Part shown: positions 51,201-59,447 of the stretch, one piece after another
Layout of the letters: every line of letters begins with the position of its first letter
Position numbering within the stretch: the stretch's first letter is position 1
Assembly: GCA_905160935.1 (NCBI GenBank)
Contig: CAJHZI010000495.1
Location: forward strand, 1,264,501-1,328,500
DNA: 64,000 nucleotides
Direction of reading: 5' to 3'
From: Enchytraeus crypticus
Lineage: Eukaryota; Annelida; Clitellata; Enchytraeida; Enchytraeidae
Position numbers and translations under genes: made by a program
The notes under the pieces: model-generated
What the model was told of the DNA's origin: nothing
Databases searched by the model: none
The model's input: the letters and a program-made list of their open reading frames with translations, nothing else

Positions 51201-54066
51201 CCACCGAGCCGCAGACTGAAAACCTAATAACATCCAGTGTGACGTGCAGACTCAGGAAGCCGTCGTAATTGTAACAGTAGCGCAGCAGTTTCAGGTAATT
51301 GTCAAATCGGCACAATATCGAGTTATACTTTATAATTAAGTACATTGTATAGAAATAATTGTGTAGTCATCAATATACTAAATATATAATAGATTGGATG
51401 GTAAACGATTCCACAAAACTGATCAATAAACCTCCACACAGAGCAATACAAATAAAACAAAAAGATCAATTTTTATTTTATAGCGGCTTCAATGCCTTCC
51501 TAATTAATTATCGGCAGATCACAGAACCTAGGAAAATAAACCTATACTTCAGCTGACCTCTTACTAAGCTTCACATGGCCAAGACATAAAATTCTACCTA
51601 TACATTAAATTTAGATTTTTATCTTGTAATTTTAGATGATGATGAAGATGATTTAGAATTTTAACGATTCATTATATTTAGATTTTGAAGTCACACCTTG
51701 CAGCCAGTATATCAGGCAGTTTTGGTGTGCTGGGAGAAATCTTGACTTCAGTTTTATCAAAAATCATTTCAGTCGCCTCAACCTTCACGACGTAAGTGCC
51801 AGCCTTCATACCGTCCAACAGATATACACCCGTGTCTGTAGTAACAGCCTGCTTCTCACCAACACTCACCCTGGCGTTAGCTATGCCTGCACCCTGTAAA
51901 AAAAAGCTAATGTTAACGTCAGTTTCCTCACTCGAAATGATGTCTGTGATGGGAGAGCCCAGGATTTGAACCCAGCACATACTGTGATCGAATAGTGGTC
52001 GCGGTCGAATAGCATCCGCGGTCGAATAAATAACATTAATAATAAATAGCAAAAAATAGAAATAGCATCTGCGGTCGAATAAATAACATAATAATAAATA
52101 GCAAATAATAGAAATAGCAACCGTGGTAGAATAAATAACATAACAATAAATAACAAATAATAGAAATAGCATCCGCGTTCGAACAGCTTACCGACATAGC
52201 CACTGTTGGAATAAAAATATATGTTCTACAACCATTTTTCCATACCATTTATAGAATCTGCATTATTCAACTCTTATGAATAAGTGCAGTTTTCAGAGGC
52301 TCTATTTTTGAGTTTTGAAAACATATTATGAAAGTACATCAACAATACGTATAAAGGTGAAGCTTATCTAATTTTGTTAAATGTAAACATAATATTAAAA
52401 AACAGTTCTACTTACTCCTTTTGTTGCTCGAACGACTCCAGTTACTGTGAATCCAGCCACTTGAAATGCATCCTACAATCAATCAAAACAAAAACTGATG
52501 CTGAAGTTCTAAGCTAATTAAATATTGAAGCATAATATACAAGTATCAACTGAACTGTGAGTCAAGAATCTGCTGTCAACTATAGTCAGCTATATAAAAG
52601 CAGCGCCACTAACAATATGCTATAGAGTTCTGACTCTAAAAACTTTGGACATAAAATGTGATAGCTCTCACTGATTTTTTAAAGTAATTTATAGTTGGAA
52701 AACATCCCCTTCAACCAAATTGCGTATAAGGTTGTAGTTCTTGGGACCGGCTTCTTGGATAATGAATTTGCACAATTTTTAGATCATTTTGTTATTTTTT
52801 TCTCGCATTCTTAGCCTTGGTTGCATTGAGCTTCATGTTGTCATTGACTACAGTAGCACTCTATGAGCGGTGTTGTTGTTGTTATGCAAACTGCTATGCT
52901 AACAGAGTATTTAATATATATAGAAGCATAAAGTGCGGCTTACCTTGAGGCCAACAGAAGAATGCTCCACTTCAACTTCTAGCCTGTTTGGTACTACGTC
53001 GAACTTAATGTTTTCTCCCTTGTAGAACGGCACCTAAAGTAAACAAGCATTATAGCGAAATGATCAACCATGTTGATATCTATCACTATTAATATCACGT
53101 GTTTCAACCGTCTGGCAATTTAGACCATTTTCCATGCAACCAGTCCAGTGCTTGTCCGAAATTTTACTCTCAGATCAGCGTGGCTGGGATTCGAACCCAT
53201 GAGGGTTCAATTCACCTCAGGATCTGTCATTTAAAATTTCTTAAAATAAAATAACCAACCAAGGCATTAAATTAAAGCACTAAATGGACAGTCCATTCTT
53301 AAACAACGCTAAGCCCGGTTATGAAAGCGACGAGAGGTGGATGTAACAGCATAGTCATAAGAACGTCACAACTACAGTGACACGCCCACAACCTCCTGAG
53401 CAACTAATTACACAATACACGCAGATCAGTATATCATGATGAAATGATTGATTGATACTAAGCAGTCTAATACATTTCATCAGTGAATATTGTTTGTAAA
53501 TGCATATGTAAAGATACATTACCCCTCGCATCATAGAAACACACTGATAATTGCCTGAAAGACTTATTTGATTTAATTATATCAATTGAACAGAAACCTA
53601 AGAATGTAACAGCATCCAACTCTAACGAAACTCTGTATTCATTGTCAAATCAGATAAATAAAATGTTTACTTAATTGATCAATAGATAGACTAAATGATT
53701 GATTGATGGGGTGATTGATCGATTGATACTGACCAGCACATATTTGCCACATGGCACAGCCTTGAAGACAAATCTGCCACTAGGATCAGATTTGACCTGA
53801 CACACGGCCTCATAGCCTTCCACCCCCTCCACGTCCTTCCTGACGGGCTTATCACACTGCGGCAAAGCCTGGGTCATCAGCACAACAACAACAGTTAGAA
53901 TACTAGCAATAATAATAATAATAATCTTCTGTAACTAATAGCAATAATAGTAGTATTAACAGTAATAATAGCAGTAATAATAATAACAATAATAATATTA
54001 GTAATATTAGTAATAATAGTAGTAATAATAATAGTTGTAATAATAGTTGTAATAATAGTAGTAATA

Positions 54067-54116
<50 letters not shown>

Positions 54117-56633
54117 GATTTGCAAAGATTTATTGCAGTCTGCTTCAACAATTCTTTTAAGCCAATTTATGACCTCGAGTAGCCGGCCGGCGATTCAGCA
54201 CTTATCGCTTGAATCTTTTTTATCAAACCCCAATATAATGATAAAGGATAAAATAAAAAAAAATAATAATAATAATATTAATACTAATAATAATAATAAT
54301 ACCTCGGATTCCTTACACCCAGGGTAAAAAATAACAAAAATAATTTTTGAAAACAATATAGCATTGAGGCAGCATTGAGGTAGTACTGAGATAGCAATGA
54401 GGTAGCATTGAGACAGCACCAGTGAGATAGCAATGAGGTAGTATTCTTGCCTATTCGTAACTATAATTCTACTAGATGTGCCACAGTATGTAGGGATGTG
54501 TCGTTTACCCATTTTAGTTTCTCTTTAGAGAGCAGAATGAAGTTAACTCCAGTCACAGGCTCTCCGTCACTATACACCTGACCCTGAGCAGAGTCAATCA
54601 AAATCAGTCAGTCAACGGTATAGCTGCAAAAACAACTAATCAGAAATCAATAACAAAGTCAATCAATATTGTTAGAGAAAGTCTGTCCCGCTGAGGCAGC
54701 ATTGAAAGATTCACGAATAGAAATATTACAAATACGTAAATAATAAATACTTAAATATTTAGAAAAAACTTAAATATTAAATATTTAAGAGCTCTAGAAA
54801 TGGCTAAGCTATCCAGAGAGAGAAGATGCGATGGTATAGACAGTGCACACAGACCGTGACATCATATCCTGCCACAGTGAAAGCGTTGCCAATGTTGATG
54901 CTCTCTCTCGAAACCTCTGCTGTAGCTTCATTCTGTTCAGAGAAACATTTGCAACAATAATTTATAATATTACATGTTTAGACTTCTCAAATGTTATATA
55001 ATAGTACTGTATTATCAAATGTTATATAATAGTACTGTATTATCAAATGTTATATAATAGTACTGTATTATCAAATGTTATCTAAAAGTACTGCATTATC
55101 TTGCTAGGGTCGAACAAAGTTTACGTTAGTCAACAATTAATTTTGAGCATTTAGGTGCAATTTAAGCTCAGTTTATAGATTTTTTCAAGGTTCTATACAT
55201 CATGCTTGTTCCACATATCATTATCATCTAAAACTATATTGGAATGTTTTAATTTCAATCAAAGAAAAATAAAACCACGCATAGTCAATATTAACTAAAA
55301 AGCATGGAACAGTTTAAGGTCTATTCATATCCCGAATCTAGTTATGCTAGGATTCAAGGGAAGATGATGAAGGTCAATATTACAACAGATAAAAACAGTA
55401 ACAGTCTTCTAACATACTCATCAAAATGATTGATAGATGTCTATATTGTAGCCAAATTAAATGAAGACAATTAAAATTTTACACCACTCTAGAACTATTG
55501 AATACATCAGAAGAGTTAAATAGTGAAAGATACGGGTTTTGCATTAAGTAAGACATCACTGACATGATTTTGTAGCAAACTAAAATGTACTAAAAACTGA
55601 TACCTCTCCTTTCACTTACACCACGTGAATGTAAATCAAACATTATTTCAAGAAATTAATTACCTAATTAAATTAATTAAAAATTAATTACATTATTTTT
55701 AATTAAAATATATTCATATGAATTCAAGAGTAATTTAGACAACGACAAAGAAACCTTGTCGAGAAGCAGTGTAGCGTGCGATGCAGACAGAACGTATTTT
55801 CCAGGCATAACTTTCTCGAATGAGAAGAGTCCTCCAGCCCTACTGCTAGTCTGCATGAGGGGTTCAGTGGAACCAGCCCTCAACAGCTTTACCTCAACAC
55901 CAGCAGGGCCCGTCATGTGCCCTTTGCTAATCACCTGCAAACAATTGAAACATCTTATAAGACCAACCGTAGTACTGCAATCTAATTAAAAGAGATTATT
56001 TATATACTATTAACAAAATACTTATATAAAAGTAATTATCGACAAACTTAACATTATATAATTATTTATATTTCATAACAGATACGTCACAATAAAAACA
56101 GAGCCGCCAACCCAAGCATCCAGTATACAATTATCTAAGGGTGATTCTCCAATGACTTCTACAGTAACTACATTAGATGAGCCCAGTGCTGAGAAAAAAC
56201 AATATTAGTTTAATCTTTTCTTTTTAAGAAAAACAAATATAATACTATAATAACATATGTAGTAATATACTATATAATAATATTAAATAGTAATATACTA
56301 TAAATATATAACTTTAATACAAATAAAAAAGCAAAGCACTGACAGTTCCGCTGATGGAGAACCCAGCAAACAGGAAGTTGATGTCAGCGGAACGGCTGCA
56401 GAGGTCGTCCTCTCCGTTGATTGACAGCTCAACTGACTCTGGCTCTGCAGCAGATATCAAAGTGCAGAAATAACAAATGTTTAGCATTGAATATTCAATA
56501 TCTGAATGCCATATTCGAGGAAAATGAGAATCGATTCCCGCAGAAAATGCAAATGTTAGAGATGCACCTAATGCAGAAACACAGTAAGGCAGTTTGGAAT
56601 CCAAATGGTATATATAAATTAAAGGATTCAGTT

Positions 56634-56675
<42 letters not shown>

Positions 56676-57737
56676 AAGTTACTTGACCGGCCAATCACAT
56701 GACAATCGGCGTAGTGTAAATAAAACCACAGATGCGCATAAGCTGTCAGCCTTCAACGTTATAGTTACAATTTTAAGGAATATTTTTGTCAGATCAACAA
56801 TAACTGAATACAAGCGCTTACGAAATTTCCAGCCGAACTGTGACTCGACTCTGAGGACGTAGTCGCCCTTATCGTAGACAGGCACCATGTAGTAGCCACT
56901 GTTAGGAGCGCAGCTTGTCTCGTACTTCAGTATACCTGACTTCGTTACCAGCTTCACCTGCAGCAAAATCAATCAGTTAGTTTGTTATATAGAGTTAGCA
57001 TTTATAGTTCATGGATATAGATTAATCTACTCTATGAGCCAACATGATATTCTTGCTTGCATTGCGTGGTTCACTTAGTTGGAGATCAGAGTTTAACACT
57101 CTGTTCTAAGTATAAGAGAGAGAGAGCTTTACATATTGATTATGCCATTATTACTATCGATATTTTATGGAACTCAAACATATCTAGAGGATATTATCTA
57201 GAGAGGAACTTATATAGGTTAATAAAACTACACTGGGACCTGCAGATGCAGAACTTTAGGATTTTTCACGTTCTATTCAAATGAAAAAGAAATATTGTTA
57301 GAAATTTTGTGCAGAAATATTGCTAACTGTGAGCGATTTGCAAATTTTCTTTTCTCACAGTGATGTAAAATTTTAGGAATTCTTTGGGTGTAGAGGATGT
57401 ATATATGCAATGTCTAGAATTTTAATAGTTTTAAGAAAAAGAGATATTGCTCAATTACAATTGATGATAGAAATAAATTTTATGCAATCCTTATCTCACA
57501 ATTCCCGCTGATCAATTATTTGTGAAGGAGAAATGGTAAATTCCAATATGCCTAATTTATTTATAAAATTTTTTGTAATATATCATGTACAGTGAACATA
57601 AAATTTACCTGCACGTGTGATATGTCCAACTCAACGTCAGATTTAATAAATCCACCGCAGCCAATCACATCATTACACAAAGCAGACTGAAGTGAAAGAA
57701 GCAAACCCAGAAACGAAACAAAGATGAAATTATTCAT
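33733..57737 (-). CDS. NOMO1: Nodal modulator (NOMO), complete, 30 exons
   Basis: ER membrane protein of the NOMO-nicalin-TMEM147 complex at the translocon: large lumenal chain of beta-sandwich repeats, one C-terminal membrane span. Exons, 5' to 3' on the minus strand: 57737-57609, 56957-56822, 56444-56344, 55934-55755, 54932-54855, 54583-54509, 53868-53734, 53033-52944, 52472-52416, 51893-51697, 51223-51049, 50573-50432, 49984-49917, 49233-49170, 47702-47578, 47435-47290, 46547-46449, 45793-45686, 44533-44451, 43469-43310, 42372-42246, 41675-41559, 40755-40628, 40176-40035, 38574-38491, 37865-37755, 37411-37310, 35304-35185, 34610-34518, 33912-33733. Sum 3552 nt, 1183 codons plus stop (human about 1222). 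Signal peptide [20 protein letters not shown]; diagnostic [50 protein letters not shown]; membrane segment [17 protein letters not shown] about 1105-1121; basic end [10 protein letters not shown]. The 47578/47435 junction is the only uncertain one. Confidence 0.95.
33895..34100 (-). repeat. ~106-bp tandem duplication spanning the acceptor of the last NOMO exon
   Basis: TATGATCTGAATAGAGACAA at 33907 recurs as TATGATCTGAATAGAGATAA at 34013, and TACGAATATTATCTGAATAA recurs as TACGAATATTTTCTGAGTAA. The upstream copy keeps CTATTCAG|ATCATACC and a degraded exon start, so a second candidate acceptor lies 106 bp upstream of the real one. Confidence 0.85.
34140..34385 (-). repeat. Dispersed repeat family E, copy 1
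   Basis: Reverse complement of a segment shared with 48470-48710: CCACCTCAGAAGC on this plus strand (GCTTCTGAGGTGGTTTC on the other), ATTAACTCGTTAATTGATGG, TATGGAGCGTGAAAAGCAG. Nature unknown. Confidence 0.6.
34685..34745 (+). mobile_element. LINE 3'-end fragment, (TTGAT)n-tailed subfamily
   Basis: GACGACCCTGACATTGCCGT, GACGAGAAACCCGACGTTAT, then ATCATTATTGATTGA. Confidence 0.7.
34851..34985 (+). mobile_element. Divergent tRNA-like SINE (family A relative)
   Basis: GGGCTGAGCCATTAGCATTT (A-box-like), AAGGTTCAAATTCAACGC (B-box-like), TCCCGTCACAGAAATGCC, GGAAACTAACGTTTAAC. Confidence 0.6.
35490..36322 (+). mobile_element. LINE 3' end with (TC)n tail
   Basis: The 151-codon ORF at 35502-35957 reads [60 protein letters not shown], the C-terminal arm of a non-LTR element ORF2. 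About 340 bp of 3' UTR follow, ending AATTAAACATTGAG and (TC)n. The RT core is missing. In a NOMO intron, antisense. Not a host gene. Confidence 0.8.
36868..36996 (-). mobile_element. SINE family A copy
   Basis: CTAATGTGAACGTCAGTTTC, CTCGAAAGCGATGTCAGGGA, TGAACCCCGCACATACTGAT, CATCGCCACTGGCTCCAGCC; full head to tail, sense to NOMO. Confidence 0.9.
37130..37270. repeat. (AT)n-rich microsatellite
   Basis: ATATAT runs with TTATAGT/TTATATT interruptions, about 40 bp past the donor of NOMO exon 37411-37310. Confidence 0.9.
37391..37600 (-). repeat. 43-bp minisatellite duplicating a NOMO splice acceptor
   Basis: Five CCTAAAC sites at 37411, 37454, 37497, 37540 and 37583, spacing exactly 43. On the transcript strand each unit reads ...TTTAG|GTTCACCTATATAGACTG or a one-base variant, so every unit repeats the 3' splice site plus the first codons of exon 37411-37310. 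Confidence 0.93.
38020..38165. repeat. 22-bp tandem repeat
   Basis: About six units of AAGTAGACATATTAACTCAT plus AT. Intronic in NOMO, no link to an exon edge. Confidence 0.85.
38588..38800 (-). mobile_element. LINE 3' UTR copy (family C)
   Basis: AATAAAGGTTTAATGTCTG, GATGATGTCAGGGCGTCC, CACTACAGATCAATTCACCC, AGGTCCTAAACGAAAGCCAG, CTACGGTGGGAAAAGGTAAA: very close to 59448-59670. It starts 14 bp from NOMO exon 38574-38491, upstream of its acceptor, and is in sense with NOMO. Confidence 0.88.
39345..39995. repeat. 24-bp minisatellite
   Basis: About 27 units of CAATACCCTCGTGAATACCT plus CCCC, 8 codons long, so long ORFs appear on both strands (YLPQYPRE repeats on plus, GEVFTRVL repeats on minus). 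On the NOMO strand each unit contains GAGGTATTC, a donor-like motif, and the array starts about 40 bp after the real donor of exon 40176-40035. Not a gene. Confidence 0.92.
40853..40985 (+). mobile_element. SINE family A, best-preserved copy
   Basis: GGTGGCTGGAGCCAGTGGCA (A-box region), GCGGATCAGTATGTGCG, GGTTCAAATCCTGGGCTCGC (perfect B-box core GGTTCAAATCC), CCGTCACTGACATCG, GAGTGAGGAAACTGACGTTA, ending CTTAGCTTTTTACC. Antisense to NOMO. A 3' fragment on the other strand is at 41055-41083. Confidence 0.92.
41681..41790 (-). repeat. Dispersed repeat family B, with (ATC)n
   Basis: (ATC)n then CCCCTTAATCCCAGTTTAGC, TAGGGTCGGGATACGAATAA, CTTCACCAATTGAC. It abuts the acceptor side of NOMO exon 41675-41559; sense to NOMO. 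Confidence 0.85.
42085..42260 (-). repeat. ~50-bp tandem duplications of a NOMO exon end and donor
   Basis: The exon 42372-42246 end (transcript ...GATAACTGTCGAG|GTGTGTGTCATATGAC) recurs three times downstream with junction equivalents at 42199, 42145 and 42093 (spacing 47, 54, 52). Copies read GATAGCTGTCAAG|GTTTGTG, GATAACTGTCGAG|GTTTGTG and GATAACTGTCTAA|GTTTGTG. Confidence 0.9.
42433..42562 (-). mobile_element. SINE family A copy
   Basis: AAAAAGCTAATGTTAACGTC, CTCGAAAGCGATGTCAGTGA, GGATTTGAACTCCGCACATA, GCGGTCGAATATCTTACCGA. Sense to NOMO. Confidence 0.9.
43495..43700 (-). mobile_element. LINE 3' UTR copy, (TTGAT)n-tailed subfamily, at a NOMO acceptor
   Basis: CAACAATCAATCAATAAGAA, TTTAACGTCCAGTTCCTCGC, CATAAGGCAATGTCAGGGAC, then a 3' UTR with GACCTATGGCGGAAAGAG. 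Its tail ends about 25 bp from the acceptor of exon 43469-43310, sense orientation, so the retroposon tail forms the 3' splice-site surroundings. Confidence 0.85.
44085..44305. repeat. 21-bp tandem repeat
   Basis: About ten units of TATTTACAGTTATTACACTAA, 7 codons, hence the artefactual ORF with NIYSYYT repeats. NOMO intron. Confidence 0.93.
44551..44915. repeat. (CAAT)n/CCTAATCAACTAAT higher-order repeat
   Basis: AATCAATCAATCCTAATCAA and variants in about 14 units of 21-26 bp. On the NOMO strand this is (TTGA)n-rich and ends about 20 bp before the acceptor of exon 44533-44451. Confidence 0.88.
44971..45093 (-). mobile_element. Divergent SINE (family A relative)
   Basis: AGCCAAGTTTAACGTCAGTT, GACAGCAAGTTAGTGATGGG, CACTGGTTTTGAACTC. 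Closest to the copy at 3150. Confidence 0.6.
45820..46185 (-). repeat. Dispersed repeat family B, long copy with (ATC)n tail
   Basis: About 170 bp of (ATC/GTC)n, then CCTTGAATCCCAGTTTAACT, GAGCCTAGGCGCTCACCAAC, CGAATGCCCTTTCTGACATT, GCTTTGTCACCTTTTACGAC, CTTCAGCAACACGGAC. It makes a His-rich artefactual ORF. It follows the acceptor side of NOMO exon 45793-45686. Confidence 0.88.
46228..46365 (-). mobile_element. SINE family A copy
   Basis: GCTAAGGTTAACGTCAGTTT, CTCGAAAGCAATGTCAGTGA, GAGCCTAGGATTTGAACCCC, CTTCTGGCTCCAGCC. Confidence 0.88.
47939..48052 (+). mobile_element. SINE family A copy, head truncated
   Basis: ATGTCGGTATATTCTACCGC, GGATCAGTATGTGCGGGGTT, CAAATCCTGTGCTCGCCCGT, CACTGACATCACTTTCAAGT, GAAAACTGACGTTAAGATTA. 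Confidence 0.85.
48213..48300. repeat. (AT)n microsatellite
   Basis: About 85 bp of uninterrupted ATATAT. Confidence 0.95.
48470..48710 (+). repeat. Dispersed repeat family E, copy 2
   Basis: Homologous to the reverse complement of 34140-34385: CTCGCTCCATAAGAGCACTC, GTTAATCCCTTCACAGAG, TATGTAGCCTACAGCTTGGG, GCTTCTGAGGTGGTTTCCC. Confidence 0.6.
50106..50378. mobile_element. Two degraded SINE (family A-like) pieces
   Basis: 50110-50150 on plus (GGCTGAAGCCAGTGGCAATG, TCAGTAAGATATTCGATAAG) and 50285-50378 on minus (CATTGACAGGGAGATCACTG, GATTTGAACCC). Confidence 0.6.
50545..50672 (-). repeat. ~46-bp tandem duplications of a NOMO acceptor
   Basis: Exon start at 50573 (plus strand GCCAGTTCAAC|CTGTGAAATAAAC) recurs at 50619 (GCCAGTTCAACCTGTGAAAT) and, degraded, at about 50664 (CAGTTCAGACTGTGAAAAA). 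GCCTTTATCAGAGGTTCAGC likewise recurs as GCCTTTATCAGTGGTCAAGC. Each copy carries TTTCACAG|GTTGAACTGG or a variant. Confidence 0.9.
51899..52206 (-). mobile_element. SINE family A copy with internal tandem expansion
   Basis: Tail part AAAAAAGCTAATGTTAACGT through GGATTTGAACCCAGCACATA, then about four units of 55-65 bp each starting GCATCCGCGGTCGAATAAAT or a variant and carrying AAATAGCAAATAATAGAAAT, then the head remnant CTTACCGACATAGCCACTG. The GCGGTCGAATA stretch of the tRNA-like head has been amplified. Confidence 0.85.
53045..53232 (-). mobile_element. tRNA-like SINE family D, best copy
   Basis: GATCAACCATGTTGATATCT, CAATTTAGACCATTTTCCAT, TTTACTCTCAGATCAGCGTG, GGGATTCGAACCCATGAGGG (minus-strand B box GGGTTCGAATCCC). 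It begins just beyond the acceptor of NOMO exon 53033-52944. Confidence 0.75.
53915..54118. repeat. (AAT)n/(AGTAAT)n microsatellite
   Basis: About 200 bp of AATAATAATAGTAATAAT variants in the NOMO intron before exon 53868-53734; source of Leu- or Ile-rich artefactual ORFs. Confidence 0.93.
54985..55098. repeat. ~28-bp tandem repeat
   Basis: About four units of ATAGTACTGTATTATCAAAT plus GTTATATA. NOMO intron. Confidence 0.85.
55318..55376 (+). repeat. Dispersed repeat family B, 3' fragment
   Basis: GGTCTATTCATATCCCGAAT, GCTAGGATTCAAGGGAAGAT, GATGAAG. Similar stubs occur at 2427-2458 and 44010-44042. Confidence 0.65.
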
Positions 57738-59447
57738 CTTCGAAGGCTTTCGTTAAAAAAGGATAATTCACCTACACAATCAACAAAAAATGTATTACTA
57801 AATAACATTAAGGTATAAACTGATACGAGATTGCATCTATTATTTTGAAAAGCCATAAAAAAGCCGTAGAGCCAATATTAACGTCACTTTGTCTCTCGGA
57901 AGGAATATCAATGACAGCAGAGCCCAGGTTTTGAACCCACACATATAAATATCTTAGTCGACATCGCCACAGGCTCCAGCCACTACGGATGTTGCTGATG
58001 ATATTAAATTATATATTCAATATATATATATTAAACTATATATATATTAAATTATATATTCAAATTCTAAATAACAATAAATGGGATATAATTCTGGATT
58101 TATTGAGGTAACTGCTTGGGGGTTGGAATAAACTTGCAGATGTACATCTTTTTCATACAGCAAATATAGACAACAATAGTTCAATATTTAGCGGTCCTTA
58201 GGCATACAATTATTCCGTATTGGTTATCCACAACTTTGTGTTCTTCATATTTCAGCTATTATACCTATTAGATTTACCAAAGTTCAAATTCTCGTACATA
58301 GTTTGAAATATTACGCAGCAAAGTTAACTTAAAAAATTTAATAATAGATAATTGTGTGGATGAGTTTAAATTAACAGAAATAATGTCGTGTCCTTGAAAA
58401 AAATTCTTAGCTTAATTTACATTAAATTATCAATGCCTACTATCGGCTTAATTTCATCTAATTCAGTAATCATTAAAATGCCGCAAAACACAAAACTACT
58501 CTGTATCATAAGAAAGTGAGTAAATGTAATCTGAACTATAATGGGATGTATAATATGTTAAACTTATCGATAAATGTAAAATTACAACCAAATAAATTAG
58601 GCATAACACACACCGGTCAATGTTGACGTTAAGTTTTACACACAACGGATGTTATATTTAGTATTTATCTCTTAGAGTAAATATAGGCTCGCTTATAATG
58701 AAAAAAAACATGTAATTACAAATTCAATGTAAAATGTACACTAAACTTCAAGCAAGGGTGGCGTATCTAATTCTAGCCTCTCTGAGTTTGATACTTTACA
58801 AACTTAAGCTCTCTCTATTTTTTATATTTCCACATATACATTAGAATCAAAATATATAATTATTTTCACTTTTATAGATGAAAAATTCAGTCAATTATTC
58901 ATAAAGCAGTCCTCTTTTGGATTGAAATGCAACATTCTGGTGAGCACACCAGCTAAAAGTTGATTCGTCGGATCCTCGAAATTAGACACCTGATTCTTTG
59001 GATTTAAGAAATTCCGAAATAGTATCTTACTATTTCTGAATTCTTCAGGATTCATTTTCAAGATCATCAGCTTGTCCTATCGTGGACGATTGTTTACGTT
59101 TTCGCCAATGGTTGCTATCGGGTTTTGTTTTTTGTACAGGAGGATTGATTTATTTGTAATTTTTATTATTTTTGTATTAACTTAATATTTAGCAAAATAA
59201 TTAGTTGTTATGAAGTGGGCTACTGTGTGTCAATTAAATTGATTAATGCAATATAATTTGTCGCACAAGGATCTTAACATTGATGCCAAGTTTCATGTGA
59301 AATCTATAAATTTCTTTTCCCTAATTTGTATTGTAAGTGTAGTAATTAATAGACTTCTTTAATTATTTATACGTTAACGTGACTTTTTTGTATCATAATG
59401 TTAGACGTTCCTTTATCTACACTATATAATACATAGTGTGTTTAATA
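57738..59447. other. Upstream region of NOMO (divergent from PIGT)
   Basis: AT-rich. Holds one eroded SINE A copy (57869-57983, minus) and AT repeats near 58020-58065. No upstream exon or clear promoter motif seen. Confidence 0.5.
57869..57985 (-). mobile_element. SINE family A, eroded copy
   Basis: GCCAATATTAACGTCACTTT, CAGAGCCCAGGTTTTGAACC, CATCGCCACAGGCTCCAGCC. Confidence 0.75.
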
